From DATEDA01 sp963744255 (GTDB lineage Bacteria > Pseudomonadota > Gammaproteobacteria > Burkholderiales > SG8-39): DNA of 64,000 nt. Numbering within the stretch: position 1 is the first letter of the stretch; each line of letters starts with the position of its first letter. Position numbers and translations under genes: made by a program. The notes beneath the pieces are model-generated. The model searched no databases. It had not been told where the DNA came from and saw nothing but the letters and a program-made list of their open reading frames with translations. This document shows positions 17,583-26,293 of the stretch, piece by piece. The stretch covers positions 1 through 64,000 of the forward strand of contig CAVUSZ010000046.1 in the NCBI GenBank assembly GCA_963744255.1, given 5' to 3'.

Positions 17583-18677
17583 TCACCATGCGAACCTTGC
17601 GACGGCCTTCTCGTCCCACGCGATGCCCTGGCCGGGTTTGTCGGGAACCATGAGATGGCCGTCTTTGACCTGGAAGGGCTCCGACAGTATCGGGTCGGCC
17701 CAGTCCTGCCACTCGAGCCAGTGCGCCGTCTCGGTCACGCGCATGAGATGCGCCGCGATCTCCGGGTAGAGGTGCGTGGACATTGGAATCCCCGCAGCGC
17801 TCGTGATCGCTGCGGCGCGCAGCCACCCGCTGACGCCGCCAATGCGCATGAGGTCGGGCATGACGTAGTCGCCCGCGCCGGCGAGCACCGCCTGATACAG
17901 CAGGCGCGGCCCGTAGAAATTTTCCCCGAGCTGAACCGGCGTCTTCAGCTCGCGCGCAAGCTGCGCGTAGCCCGGAATATTGTCGTAGGTGATCGGTTCC
18001 TCGAACCAGTAGAGCCCCTGGTCGTCGAGCGCGTGGCATCGCATGAGCGCATCACCCAGCGAGAGGCCCTGGTTGAAGTCGCACATGAGCTTCACGGTGG
18101 CGCCAGCCGCCGCCCGCACGGCGGCGATGGCTGCCAGATCGTCGCCGAGCCGCTCTCTTCCCAGCCTTAGCTTCAGGGCGGTGAACCCTCCTTCCGCCAC
18201 CAGCGCTGCCGCCTCGGCCGCCAGCTTATCCACGGGCGTCAACCACAGCCCGTTGCTGTTGTAGGCGGGGACCGGACCGACCGTCCCACCCAAGAACACG
18301 GCGAGCGGCATGTCGACGGCCTTGGCGAGCGCGTCCCAGGCTGCCATGTCGAGTCCGGATACCGCTATCAGGGAGATCCCTTCGCGGCCGACCAGATGCA
18401 GCGAGCCGACCCCCCGACGATAACCCTCGAACGGCGCTACGGGTTGGCCCCTTGCCGCCTCGGCGAGATCTTCGATCGCGGGAACGATGTAACGCGCGGA
18501 TTGCTTGATATAGGGCTCGAGGTAACTATGCCCCACCACGCCTTCGTTGGTGTAGAGGTCGATGAGAATCAGCGGCCAGTCCTGAAACAAGCCGACTTTC
18601 GAGACCACCGGCCGCTTCAAGGGCACCACGACCGGCCGCGCGCGAACGCTCTTCAGGGTCAGTTGGATGCGTGTCAT
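17583..18677 (-). CDS. mandelate racemase-like enolase-superfamily enzyme
   Basis: 364 residues, colinear with Pseudomonas mandelate racemase (359). Conserved: GVVGHSYLEPY, SGLDMAAWDALAKA, the base region ALKLRLG, metal ligands in CDFNQGLS, WFEEPI and LGENFYG, IGGVSGWLRAAA, the His base in PMSTHLYPEI and the final acid in HWLEWQDW. The second lysine of the family's KxK is an arginine here (KLR). Such enzymes abstract the alpha-proton of an acid anion and racemise or dehydrate it. ATG with a GGGAGGAA site. It is the first gene of the minus-strand cluster, 61 bp ahead of the PEP-mutase family gene. Confidence 0.85.
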   Translation of the reverse strand: MTRIQLTLKSVRARPVVVPLKRPVVSKVGLFQDWPLILIDLYTNEGVVGHSYLEPYIKQSARYIVPAIEDLAEAARGQPVAPFEGYRRGVGSLHLVGREGISLIAVSGLDMAAWDALAKAVDMPLAVFLGGTVGPVPAYNSNGLWLTPVDKLAAEAAALVAEGGFTALKLRLGRERLGDDLAAIAAVRAAAGATVKLMCDFNQGLSLGDALMRCHALDDQGLYWFEEPITYDNIPGYAQLARELKTPVQLGENFYGPRLLYQAVLAGAGDYVMPDLMRIGGVSGWLRAAAITSAAGIPMSTHLYPEIAAHLMRVTETAHWLEWQDWADPILSEPFQVKDGHLMVPDKPGQGIAWDEKAVARFAW

Positions 18678-18779
18678 CAGTATTCCTCCCTTCCATGCCT
18701 GTAAGGCTTCGCGGACCTGCCTTTGCGCTTCGCGAGGGGCGATGACTCGGCGGCAACGTCGAAGCCGTCGCGCTGCCAG

Positions 18780-19177
18780 TCACCCTTCGGACCGAGCTTC
18801 GCGGTACTCGGGGAGACCGTCGGCCAGCTTGACCCATCCGAGCTTGCTGCCCGTGCGCGTGTGATCCTCCGGAGGCAGCCGTTCCGAATCATCGAGACTG
18901 CAGGTCGTGACGTCGATCTCGTCCGAGGCGTCGTCGTGTTCGAAAGTCAGCTGGGTGCCGCAGCGAGGACAGAAGCTCCGTATCCCTTTGCGGTTGATCT
19001 GAACCGAGTCGGCGCGCCTCGAACGAGCCGCCACCCGGACCGTGGCACGGTGAACCAGGCTACGAACGGAGCGCCCGTGGTTCGACGGCAGACCGAGCAG
19101 TGGCAGTTTGTCTGGTGAGAGGGCGTGCCCGCGGTCTCGTAGCGAATCGCGTCGCAGAAGCAACCACCGTTCAGCAT
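18780..19177 (-). CDS. GFA-family zinc protein, one frameshift
   Basis: About 132 residues of the glutathione-dependent formaldehyde-activating (GFA/CENP-V) family. Cysteines for the two zinc sites: GGCFCDAIRYE, NCHCSVCRRTTGAPF and, after an indel, FCPRCGTQLTFEHD. The end reads GLPEYREAR, typical of the family. A single-base loss near 19000 (AAAGGGATA region) splits the frame. The ATG at 19177 has a strong AAGGAGG site. GFA proteins are often detoxification enzymes of unknown substrate; true formaldehyde activation is rare. Oriented with, but probably separate from, the cluster that starts at 18677. Confidence 0.75.
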
Positions 19178-19266
19178 TTTCAACTGCCTCCTTGCGCCGT
19201 GTCCCGGTGCCTCCCGACACGCGACGGCAGCCATCGCACGAATCGACGCGAGAACCAAGCCCCCTT

Positions 19267-19533
19267 CTACGAGAGCTTCCACCAGATAAACACTGCGACC
19301 GCGGCCGGAAGGGCGAAAATAAGCAGGAAGATCGGCAGCTCCTCGGCGACCGAATACCCGGCTCGGGCGACGCCCATCCACATGTTGAGGAGGGCGACCA
19401 CAAGCCAGATGGGGAGGAAGATCTTGGCAGCAGTGACCATCGACCCGGTGCCAGTGCCGCCGATCGACCGCCCCGCGAGGACGGCGAGACCGAGCAGCAG
19501 GAACCCTCCCGCGATGATGATCATCGTACGCAT
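19267..19533 (-). CDS. small inner-membrane protein, unknown
   Basis: 88 residues with three hydrophobic helices: MIIIAGGFLLLGLAVLAG, IFLPIWLVVALLNMWMGV and LPIFLLIFALPAAVAVFIWW. A short glycine-rich loop (GGTGTGSM) joins the first two. ATG 19533 has a GGAGGGAG site upstream. I do not recognise the family; it resembles small DUF-type membrane proteins common in proteobacteria. No operon partner is obvious. Confidence 0.6.
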   Translation of the reverse strand: MRTMIIIAGGFLLLGLAVLAGRSIGGTGTGSMVTAAKIFLPIWLVVALLNMWMGVARAGYSVAEELPIFLLIFALPAAVAVFIWWKLS

Positions 19534-20301
19534 TTCATTTCTCCCTCCAGCCAAGCTGATGCGCTTGCTCCTGATCCCCAACGCCAGAGATTACCGGCCG
19601 TTTGCGAGCGGGCGCGATCAATCAGATTGAAGTGGTCGAGCCGGAGATGCCCAGCTCTCTCGCGACTGCGGTGCGGGGAGGAGTTACGATCGAGCCTCGT
19701 CATCGGGTCCTCCGCCGAAGTCTACCTAAGACCCTTCATGCTCGCGATCAGCGGCCGTGAAGCAGCGGGCCGCACGATGATCTCGGCGCTGACTGCATGA
19801 TCGGGTAACGGCGCTCCGGAGCCGCCCGACGATCGCGGGCGCAAGCGCGCTCCGAGGCGGGCCGCTGCATCGGGGTGGTTGGCGTCACCCTCGCCACAGG
19901 CCACCGCGGGCGAGACGCTTCACGAGGCGGTTGCCTCGCCGAAGGAGAGTTCATTGCCACTCGGATCGACGATCCTGAAGTCCCTCAATCAGGAAGCCCA
20001 GATGAAACAGTGCCACCAGCGCAACTGCAAGATTGGTAACCGTCGTCATGGCGCTGCCTTCCTGGACGCTACCGAAAGAGTTCACCGGTCCGCGCGAGCG
20101 GGCGAAGCGCGCTTGCAGGACTCCGGTGCAATGGCGCCGCGGGTCTCGACTTCGCGCGGAGCTGGTGCGAGCCGCTTCAATGAAGACGCCGAAAGCCGAA
20201 GCTCGAGATCTCCCGGGTCGACACGACCTTCGCTTGCGGGCGCTGTGCGGGCGTTTCCACACCCATCCCAACACCGCGTACCAGCCAAGGGTAAACGATA
20301 A
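19534..20301. other. gene-poor stretch before hrpA
   Basis: 768 bp without an intact gene. It contains the fossil junction at 19920-20049, given separately. The remainder shows only short open frames without ribosome sites, as expected by chance at this GC content. No terminator, tRNA or mobile-element end was seen. Confidence 0.5.
19920..20049 (-). pseudogene. fused remnants: DUF1304-like start and VOC-protein tail
   Basis: On the minus strand an ATG at 20049 starts TNLAVALVALFHLGFLIEGL, which looks like the first helix of DUF1304 membrane proteins, but it stops after 32 codons. In another frame the same DNA, from 19982, reads DFRIVDPSGNELSFGEATAS-stop, the typical last strand of a VOC protein (DPxGN, final Glu). 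Two unrelated gene ends thus meet near 19985, as expected after a deletion. Both remnants are short, so the call is tentative. Confidence 0.45.
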
Positions 20302-23300
20302 TTGCCGAAAGCCTCCAAGCTCGCTTCCACGCATCGCGCCCTGTCGCGTCCGCGTTTCACCGCCGAGGAGTTGGCCCGGCGCCGCGCGAGTCTCCCGCGA
20401 CCCGCGTTTCCCCCCGAGTTGCCGGTCAGCGCGAAGCGCGACGCGATCGCGCGCGCGATCCGGGATCGCCAGGTGGTCATCGTCTGCGGCGAGACCGGGT
20501 CGGGCAAGACGACACAGCTCCCGAAGATCTGCCTCGGGCTCGGCCGCGGGGTCGAGGGGTTGATCGGCCACACCCAGCCGCGCCGCATTGCCGCACGCGC
20601 GACGGCCGCGCGCATCGCCCACGAGCTCGGGACCGAGCTGGGACGCGCGGTCGGCTTCAAGATCCGCTTCACCGACCGCACAAGCCCGTCAGGCTACATC
20701 AAGCTGATGACCGATGGCGTCCTGCTCGCCGAAACTCAGGGCGACCCGGAGCTGCGGCAGTACGACACGCTGATCATCGACGAGGCGCACGAGCGTAGCC
20801 TCAACGTCGACTTCCTCCTCGGCTACGTCAAGCAGCTGCTGCCGCGACGGCCGGACCTCAAGCTCGTCGTCACCTCCGCGACGCTCGACGCCGAGCGGTT
20901 CTCGAGGCACTTCGAAGATGCGCCGGTGATCGAGGTCTCCGGGCGGCTGTACCCGGTCGAGATCCGGTACCGGCCGCCGCAGCCCGACGGCGGCGGCGAG
21001 ATCGAACTGGACGAGGCGCTGGTCGACGCCGTCGACGAGTGCGCGCGGGCCGGCGCGGGCGACGTCCTCGTCTTCCTGCCGGGCGAGCGCGAGATCCGCG
21101 AAGCCGCCGAGGCGCTGCGGAAGCACCATCCCCCGCACACGGAGATCCTTCCGCTCTACGCGCGGCTCTCCGCGCCGGAGCAGGAGCGCGTCTTCAGGCC
21201 GCACTCCGGGCGCCGCATCGTGCTGGCGACCAACGTCGCCGAGACCTCGCTCACGGTTCCCGGCATCCGCTTCGTCGTCGACCCGGGTCTCGCGCGCGTC
21301 AAGCGCTACAGCTACCGCAACAAGTTCGAGCAGCTTCAGGTCGAGCGCATCAGCCAGGCGGCAGCGCAGCAGCGCGCGGGCCGCTGCGGCCGGGTTGCCG
21401 CCGGCGTCTGCGTCCGCCTCTACGACGAGGAGGACTTCACCAGGCGTGCTGCATTCACCGAGCCGGAGATCCTGCGCTCCTCGCTCGCGGCGGTGATCCT
21501 CCGGATGAAGTCGCTGGGCCTGGGAGCGGTAGAGGAGTTTCCGTTCCTCGATCCCCCAGCGCCGAAGGCGATTGCCGACGGCTACGCGCTGCTCGCCGAG
21601 CTTGGCGGCGTCGACGGGCGCCGCGAGCTCACCGAGACCGGCCGGCAGCTCGCCAAGCTCCCGGTCGACCCGCGCATCGGCCGGATGGTGCTGGCGTCGA
21701 AGGAGGAAGCGTGCCTCTCCGAGATGCTGGTGATCGCCGCCGCGCTGTCGGTGCCGGACCCGCGCGAGCGGCCGCTCGAGCGCGCGCAGGCGGCCGACGA
21801 GGCGCAGAAGAAGTTCGCCGACGACAAGTCCGATTTCCTCGGCCTCCTCAAGCTGTGGCGGTTCTTCGAGGAAGGCCTGCACAACGAATCGAACCGGAAG
21901 CTCCACCAGGCCTGCCGAGATCACTTCCTATCGTTCAACCGCATGCGCGAGTGGCGCGACATCCATTCCCAGCTGAAGGAGGTGGTCGCGGAACTCGGCT
22001 GGAAGGTCGGCGAGCTCGCCCCGGATGCCGGACAGTACGCCCGGGTGCATCGCGCGCTGCTCACCGGGCTGCTGGGCAACGTGGGCCTGAGAACGGAGGA
22101 GGGGAGCTACCTGGGCGCACGCGGCATCAAGTTCTGGATCCACCCCGGCTCGACGCTCGCGCGGAAGGCGCCGCGCTGGATCGTCGCCGCCGAGCTCACC
22201 GAGACGACGCGGCTCTTCGCACGCACGATCGCCGGCATCGAGCCCGACTGGCTCGAGCGGCTCGGCGCGCATCTCCTGAAGCGCTCGCAGAGCGATCCGC
22301 ACTGGGAGAGCAAGCAGGCCGCGGTGGTCGCGCAGGAGCGGGCGACGCTCTACGGGCTTCCGGTGTACGTCAACCGGCGCGTGCAGTACGGGCCGCTCGA
22401 CCCGGTCGAGTCGAGAAAGATCTTCATCCGCCGGGCGCTCGTGGAGGGCGATTGGGAGTCGCGCGCGCCGTTCTTCGCTCACAACCGACGGCTGGTGCGA
22501 GAGATCGAGGCGCTCGAGCACAAGTCGCGCCGGCCGGACGTGCTCGTGGACGACGAACTGATCTATGCGTTCTACGACAGTCTCATCCCCGAACGCATAT
22601 GCGACGGCGCCGGATTCGACGCCTGGCGAATCGAGGCCGAGCGGCAAGACCGCAACCTCCTCTTCCTCGAGCGCGACGAGCTGATGCGGCACGAGGCTGC
22701 CGGCATAACGACCGAACAGTTTCCCCACCAGGTCGAGCTCGGCGGTCGCACGTTCCCGCTCGCATATCTCCACGATCCAGGTGGTCCACGCGATGGCGTG
22801 ACGATCACGGTGCCGCTGATCGCGCTGAACCAGGTGAGCGCCGCGCGCGCCGAGTGGCTCGTGCCGGGCCTCGTCAAGGACAAGGTGCGGCTGCTCGCGA
22901 AGTCGCTGCCGCAGAAGGTCCGGCACCAGCTCGGAACGCTCGCGGACTTTGCCGCGGAGTTCGTCGCGGCGGTGCCGCCGGGCGACATCCCGATCGCGCA
23001 GGCGATCGCACGCTACGCTCGCGAGAGCCGGAACGTCGCCCTGCCGCACGACGGCTTCCGTCCGGAGATGCTGCCGGCGCATCTGGCGATGAATTTCCGC
23101 GTCGTGGACGAGCACGGCCGCCAGCTCGCGATGGGACGCAGCCTCCCGCAGCTCCGTGCTGAGTTGGGCGGTAAGGCCGGCGAGCAGTTCGTCGAGGTCG
23201 CCGGCGGCGGGGCCGCGGTGAGCGGACTCACGGACTGGTCGTTCGGTGAGCTGCCGGAGCTCATGGAGGTCAGACGCGGGATCCGGACGCTCATCGGGTA

Positions 23301-24072
23301 CCCGGCGCTCGTCGACCGCGGCACCGCGGTCGACCTCGAGGTGTTCGATTCACCCGAGAAGGCGCGGGAGACGCATCGTGCCGGCCTGCGCCGCCTCTTC
23401 ATGCTGCAGCTCCGCGAGCAGGCGAAGTACCTCGAGAAAGGCCTTCCCAGCCTGCAGACCATGGCGCTCCAGTTCGCCGGTCTCGGCGACGCCGGCGAGC
23501 TGAAGGGACAGCTCGTGGTGGCGGCGTTCGAGCGAACGTGCATGGCCGATCCGTTGCCGCGCAACGACGCGGAGTTCGCCCGCCGGCGCGACGAGGCGCG
23601 GAGCCGCATCGCGCTGGTTGCGCAGGAGATCGCGCGATTGGTCGGCACGATCCTCGCCGAGCGGCAGGCGCTGGCGAAGAAGCTGCAGGCGGCGAAGGCT
23701 TTCCCCGAGGCGGTGCACGACATCGAGGCCCAGGTCGCGCGGCTGATGCCCAAGGACTTCGTCGTCGTCACGCCTTGGGAGCGCCTGCAGCACTTTCCCC
23801 GCTATCTCAAGGCGGCGAACCTGCGGCTTGACAAGCTGCGCGCCGATCCGGCGCGCGATGCGCGTGCCGCGGCGGAGATCGCCCAGTTCGAGATCCAGGC
23901 CCTGCGCGAGGAAACGCGGCAGCGCAAGGGCGGGAGCGTCGATCCGCAGCTCGCGCAGTTCCGATGGCTGGTCGAGGAGCTGCGCGTGCAGGCGTTCGCG
24001 CAGGAGCTGCGCACTCCGGTACCGGTCTCGGCCAAGCGGCTCGCAAAGCTGTGGCAGACTCTGGACCGATGA
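20302..24072 (+). CDS. hrpA: ATP-dependent RNA helicase HrpA (DEAH box)
   Basis: 1256 residues. Walker A GETGSGKTTQLPK near residue 60, the DEAH box IIDEAHERSLN near 155, motif III VTSATLDAERF, motif V TNVAETSLTVPGIRFVVDPG and motif VI QRAGRCGRVAAGVCVRLY. The long C-terminal region (HA2, OB-fold and the bacterial HrpA-specific DUF3418, for example LRTEEGSYLGARGIKFWIHP) is complete. E. coli HrpA is slightly longer at the N-terminus. It unwinds mRNA and resolves collided ribosomes. The start appears to be TTG at 20302, preceded by no clear Shine-Dalgarno, so the exact start is uncertain. The stop overlaps the next ATG by 4 bp. Confidence 0.92.
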   Translation: MPKASKLASTHRALSRPRFTAEELARRRASLPRPAFPPELPVSAKRDAIARAIRDRQVVIVCGETGSGKTTQLPKICLGLGRGVEGLIGHTQPRRIAARATAARIAHELGTELGRAVGFKIRFTDRTSPSGYIKLMTDGVLLAETQGDPELRQYDTLIIDEAHERSLNVDFLLGYVKQLLPRRPDLKLVVTSATLDAERFSRHFEDAPVIEVSGRLYPVEIRYRPPQPDGGGEIELDEALVDAVDECARAGAGDVLVFLPGEREIREAAEALRKHHPPHTEILPLYARLSAPEQERVFRPHSGRRIVLATNVAETSLTVPGIRFVVDPGLARVKRYSYRNKFEQLQVERISQAAAQQRAGRCGRVAAGVCVRLYDEEDFTRRAAFTEPEILRSSLAAVILRMKSLGLGAVEEFPFLDPPAPKAIADGYALLAELGGVDGRRELTETGRQLAKLPVDPRIGRMVLASKEEACLSEMLVIAAALSVPDPRERPLERAQAADEAQKKFADDKSDFLGLLKLWRFFEEGLHNESNRKLHQACRDHFLSFNRMREWRDIHSQLKEVVAELGWKVGELAPDAGQYARVHRALLTGLLGNVGLRTEEGSYLGARGIKFWIHPGSTLARKAPRWIVAAELTETTRLFARTIAGIEPDWLERLGAHLLKRSQSDPHWESKQAAVVAQERATLYGLPVYVNRRVQYGPLDPVESRKIFIRRALVEGDWESRAPFFAHNRRLVREIEALEHKSRRPDVLVDDELIYAFYDSLIPERICDGAGFDAWRIEAERQDRNLLFLERDELMRHEAAGITTEQFPHQVELGGRTFPLAYLHDPGGPRDGVTITVPLIALNQVSAARAEWLVPGLVKDKVRLLAKSLPQKVRHQLGTLADFAAEFVAAVPPGDIPIAQAIARYARESRNVALPHDGFRPEMLPAHLAMNFRVVDEHGRQLAMGRSLPQLRAELGGKAGEQFVEVAGGGAAVSGLTDWSFGELPELMEVRRGIRTLIGYPALVDRGTAVDLEVFDSPEKARETHRAGLRRLFMLQLREQAKYLEKGLPSLQTMALQFAGLGDAGELKGQLVVAAFERTCMADPLPRNDAEFARRRDEARSRIALVAQEIARLVGTILAERQALAKKLQAAKAFPEAVHDIEAQVARLMPKDFVVVTPWERLQHFPRYLKAANLRLDKLRADPARDARAAAEIAQFEIQALREETRQRKGGSVDPQLAQFRWLVEELRVQAFAQELRTPVPVSAKRLAKLWQTLDR

Positions 24073-24794
24073 CCCAGATCACCCGCGCACTCGCGCGCGC
24101 CTTCGCGAGCCTCGCGCATCCGAGGATGCTCGCGCTGATGATCTGGCCGATCGCGGTCGCGCTCCTGCTCTGGACCGTGCTCGCGATCATCTTCGGCGCG
24201 CAGACGGTCGGTTGGCTGCAGGGATACCTCGCGACCTCGGCAGTCGGGGCGTGGGCGTCGCGCTGGTTTCCCTTCGACGTGATCGCCGCGGTGCTGTCGT
24301 GGGTGGCGCTGTTCGTCCTGTTCGTCCCGCTGGTGCTGGTGACCGCGACCCTGATCATCAGCGTGATCTCGATGCCGGCGATGGTGAACCACGTCGCGGC
24401 CGCCGACTACCCCGCGCTCGAGCGCCAGGACGGCGGGACCCTCGCCGGCAGCGCGTGGAACGCGCTCGTGGCGCTGACGGCCTTCGTCGTGCTCAGCCTC
24501 CTGTCACTGCCGCTATGGTTCGTGCCGCTCTTCTGGCCGGTGCTTCCGGTCCTGCTGTTCGCCTATCTCAACCAGCGCGTGTTCCGGTACGACGCGCTGG
24601 CGGAGCACGCGAGCGCAGCGGAGATGCGGGTGATCTTCCGTCGCTACGGAAAGGAGCTCTATCTCCTCGGGATCATCGTGTCGCTGATCGCCCACGTCCC
24701 GGTCGTCGGCTTCTTCATTCCGGTGATTGCGGGCCTCGCGTTCATTCACTACTGCATTGAGCGCCTTGCCGAGCTGCGGCGGGTCGCGGTGTGA
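24069..24794 (+). CDS. EI24-domain (CysZ-like) membrane protein
   Basis: 241 residues with at least five membrane helices: LMIWPIAVALLLWTVLAII, ALFVLFVPLVLVTATLIISV, ALTAFVVLSLLSLPLWFVPL, FWPVLPVLLFAYLNQRVF and the last pair IIVSLIAHVPVVGFFIPVIA. The segment AYLNQRVFRYDALAEHASAA is typical of EI24/DUF540 proteins. Related CysZ is a sulfate channel; others are uncharacterised. Translationally coupled to hrpA (ATGA) and followed after 1 bp by the MoCF-domain gene. Confidence 0.78.
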   Translation: MTQITRALARAFASLAHPRMLALMIWPIAVALLLWTVLAIIFGAQTVGWLQGYLATSAVGAWASRWFPFDVIAAVLSWVALFVLFVPLVLVTATLIISVISMPAMVNHVAAADYPALERQDGGTLAGSAWNALVALTAFVVLSLLSLPLWFVPLFWPVLPVLLFAYLNQRVFRYDALAEHASAAEMRVIFRRYGKELYLLGIIVSLIAHVPVVGFFIPVIAGLAFIHYCIERLAELRRVAV

Positions 24795-24795
24795 C

Positions 24796-25605
24796 ATGGC
24801 CTTCGGTGCGATCATCATCGGCGACGAGATCCTGCGCGGGAAGCGTCAGGACAAGCATTTCACGAAGCTCATCGACATCCTCGCGGCGCGCGGGCTGAAG
24901 CTCGACTGGGCGGAATACGTGGGCGACAGCCCGGAGCGGATCACGGCGACGCTGCAGCGGACGTTGGCGGGCCCGGACATCGTTTTCTCGTTCGGCGGCA
25001 TCGGGGCGACGCCGGACGACCACACGCGGCAATGCGCCGCGACTGCGCTCGGCGTGGACCTCATCCTGCATCCCGAGGCCGAGGCGATGATCCGCGGCCG
25101 TTTCGGCGGCGAGACGACCCCGTTCCGGCTGCGGATGGGCGAGTTCCCGCGCGGGGCTGCGATCATCCCGAACGGCTACAACCAGATCCCCGGCTTCTCG
25201 CTCCGAGACCACCATTTCGTGCCGGGCTTCCCCGTGATGGCCTGGCCGATGGTCGAATGGGTGCTCGACATGCGCTATCACCATCTCAATCACCAGCTGC
25301 CGGAGACCGACGCCTCGATCATCGTCTACGGCTCCGCCGAGAGCATCCTTACGCCGCTGATGCTCGAGGTGGAGACGCGTTTCCGGAGGCTGAAGGTGTT
25401 CAGCCTTCCGCACATGGGCGAGGACGGGACGCGCCGGCACATCGAGCTCGGGGTGCGCGGCGACCCGGAGGAGGTCGCGGCAGCGATCGAGGCGCTGAAG
25501 CAGGGCGTCCTCAATACGGGCGCGACCTTCGAGACCCGCCTTGCGAGCGGCCAGGGGCCCGGGCGGGCAGACAAAAAACCCCCGGGGCCAGCCCCGGGGG
25601 TTTAG
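24796..25605 (+). CDS. MoCF/CinA-like molybdopterin-binding domain protein
   Basis: 269 residues. The MoCF_biosynth domain covers about residues 1-170: AFGAIIIGDEILRGKRQDKH, VFSFGGIGATPDDHTRQCAA, and VPGFPVMAWPMVEWVL. It lacks the C-terminal amidase of full CinA (nicotinamide mononucleotide deamidase), so it is a stand-alone domain protein often labelled competence/damage-inducible protein A. The last ten codons (DKKPPGPAPGV) are formed by a transcription terminator that belongs to the convergent phasin gene; the true conserved protein probably ends before it. ATG 1 bp after the preceding stop. Confidence 0.8.
   Translation: MAFGAIIIGDEILRGKRQDKHFTKLIDILAARGLKLDWAEYVGDSPERITATLQRTLAGPDIVFSFGGIGATPDDHTRQCAATALGVDLILHPEAEAMIRGRFGGETTPFRLRMGEFPRGAAIIPNGYNQIPGFSLRDHHFVPGFPVMAWPMVEWVLDMRYHHLNHQLPETDASIIVYGSAESILTPLMLEVETRFRRLKVFSLPHMGEDGTRRHIELGVRGDPEEVAAAIEALKQGVLNTGATFETRLASGQGPGRADKKPPGPAPGV
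25573..25603 (-). terminator. intrinsic terminator of the phasin gene
   Basis: Perfect 10-bp stem ACCCCCGGGG / CCCCGGGGGT with a CCAG loop. On the minus strand it is followed by six T residues, so it ends phasin transcription 26 bp after the stop; on the plus strand only TTT follows. It overlaps the last codons of the MoCF-domain gene. Confidence 0.9.
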
Positions 25606-25628
25606 GGAGGAGAACCTGCTCGGAAAGC

Positions 25629-26168
25629 TTAGGCAGCCTTCTTCTTGGTTTCCTTGGTGACCGCCGCAGTCGCGGCGACCATGTTCGCCTCGGCGATTTC
25701 GGTCGCCTGCTTCGCGACCTTCGCGAAGCTGTCGTAGGCCGAATTCGCGGCGGCGAGGGCCGACTTGACCGCCGCAACCGCGACGTCCGAACCGGCCGGC
25801 GCGTTCTTGGCGTATTTGTCGAGCAGACCCACCAGGCCGCGGTTGAATTCCCCCGCTTGGGCTTCCAGGAGGCGGGTGACCTCCCCCTGCTGCTGGGCGG
25901 AGAGCTCGTACACGCTGCGCGAGTAGGCGATGAACTTCTCGAGGCTCGGCTGGGCCGCGGCGACGTTCAGGTTGACGAACTCCTGGACGTCCTTGGCATT
26001 CAGCAGCGCCTTCGCGTGGGAGATGCCGTCTTCGAACGCGGACTTGGTCGCGTTGAAGTTGAGCGCCGCCAGTTTCTCGACGGCGGCAAAGTTCGAGTTG
26101 GCCAAGGCCAGCAGCGCTTCGACGTTGGCTTTGCTGTTGGCGGTCACTTGGTCTGGGGTCACGTACAT
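25629..26168 (-). CDS. phaP: phasin (polyhydroxyalkanoate granule protein)
   Basis: 179 residues of amphipathic helix matching phasin_2 proteins: VTPDQVTANSKANVEALLAL, LAALNFNATKSAFEDGISHA, QQQGEVTRLLEAQAGEFNRG, and a C-terminal AATAAVTKETKKKAA tail. Phasins coat PHA granules and control their number and size. This implies that the organism stores PHA, though no phaC or phaA/B lies in the window. Shine-Dalgarno GAGGAG 10 bp before the ATG. It has its own sigma70-type promoter with a palindrome and its own terminator, so it is a single-gene unit with likely strong, regulated expression. Confidence 0.93.
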   Translation of the reverse strand: MYVTPDQVTANSKANVEALLALANSNFAAVEKLAALNFNATKSAFEDGISHAKALLNAKDVQEFVNLNVAAAQPSLEKFIAYSRSVYELSAQQQGEVTRLLEAQAGEFNRGLVGLLDKYAKNAPAGSDVAVAAVKSALAAANSAYDSFAKVAKQATEIAEANMVAATAAVTKETKKKAA

Positions 26169-26247
26169 CGTCTATCACTCCTCTAGGGGTTAACTGAAAC
26201 GCTCTTGGATGTCTTCACTCTGAAATCCTCGCAGCGCCATGTTCATA

Positions 26248-26293
26248 TTGCACTGCACAAGAAGAATGTTACCATGGAATCAAGGGCTGTCAA
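26248..26293 (-). promoter_or_regulatory. phaP promoter and candidate PhaR operator
   Basis: On the minus strand: TTGACA (26293-26288), a 16-bp spacer, TAACAT (26271-26266), then a near-perfect palindrome TTGTGCAGTGCAA (26260-26248) at the expected transcription start. GC content drops sharply here. A TGCA-rich palindrome overlapping the start fits repression by PhaR, the usual phasin regulator, but the exact PhaR site of this species is unknown. Confidence 0.6.

Noticed and set aside
19722..19960. Small minus-strand open frames before hrpA
   Set aside because: Arg/Pro-rich shadow frames with no start signal or conservation.
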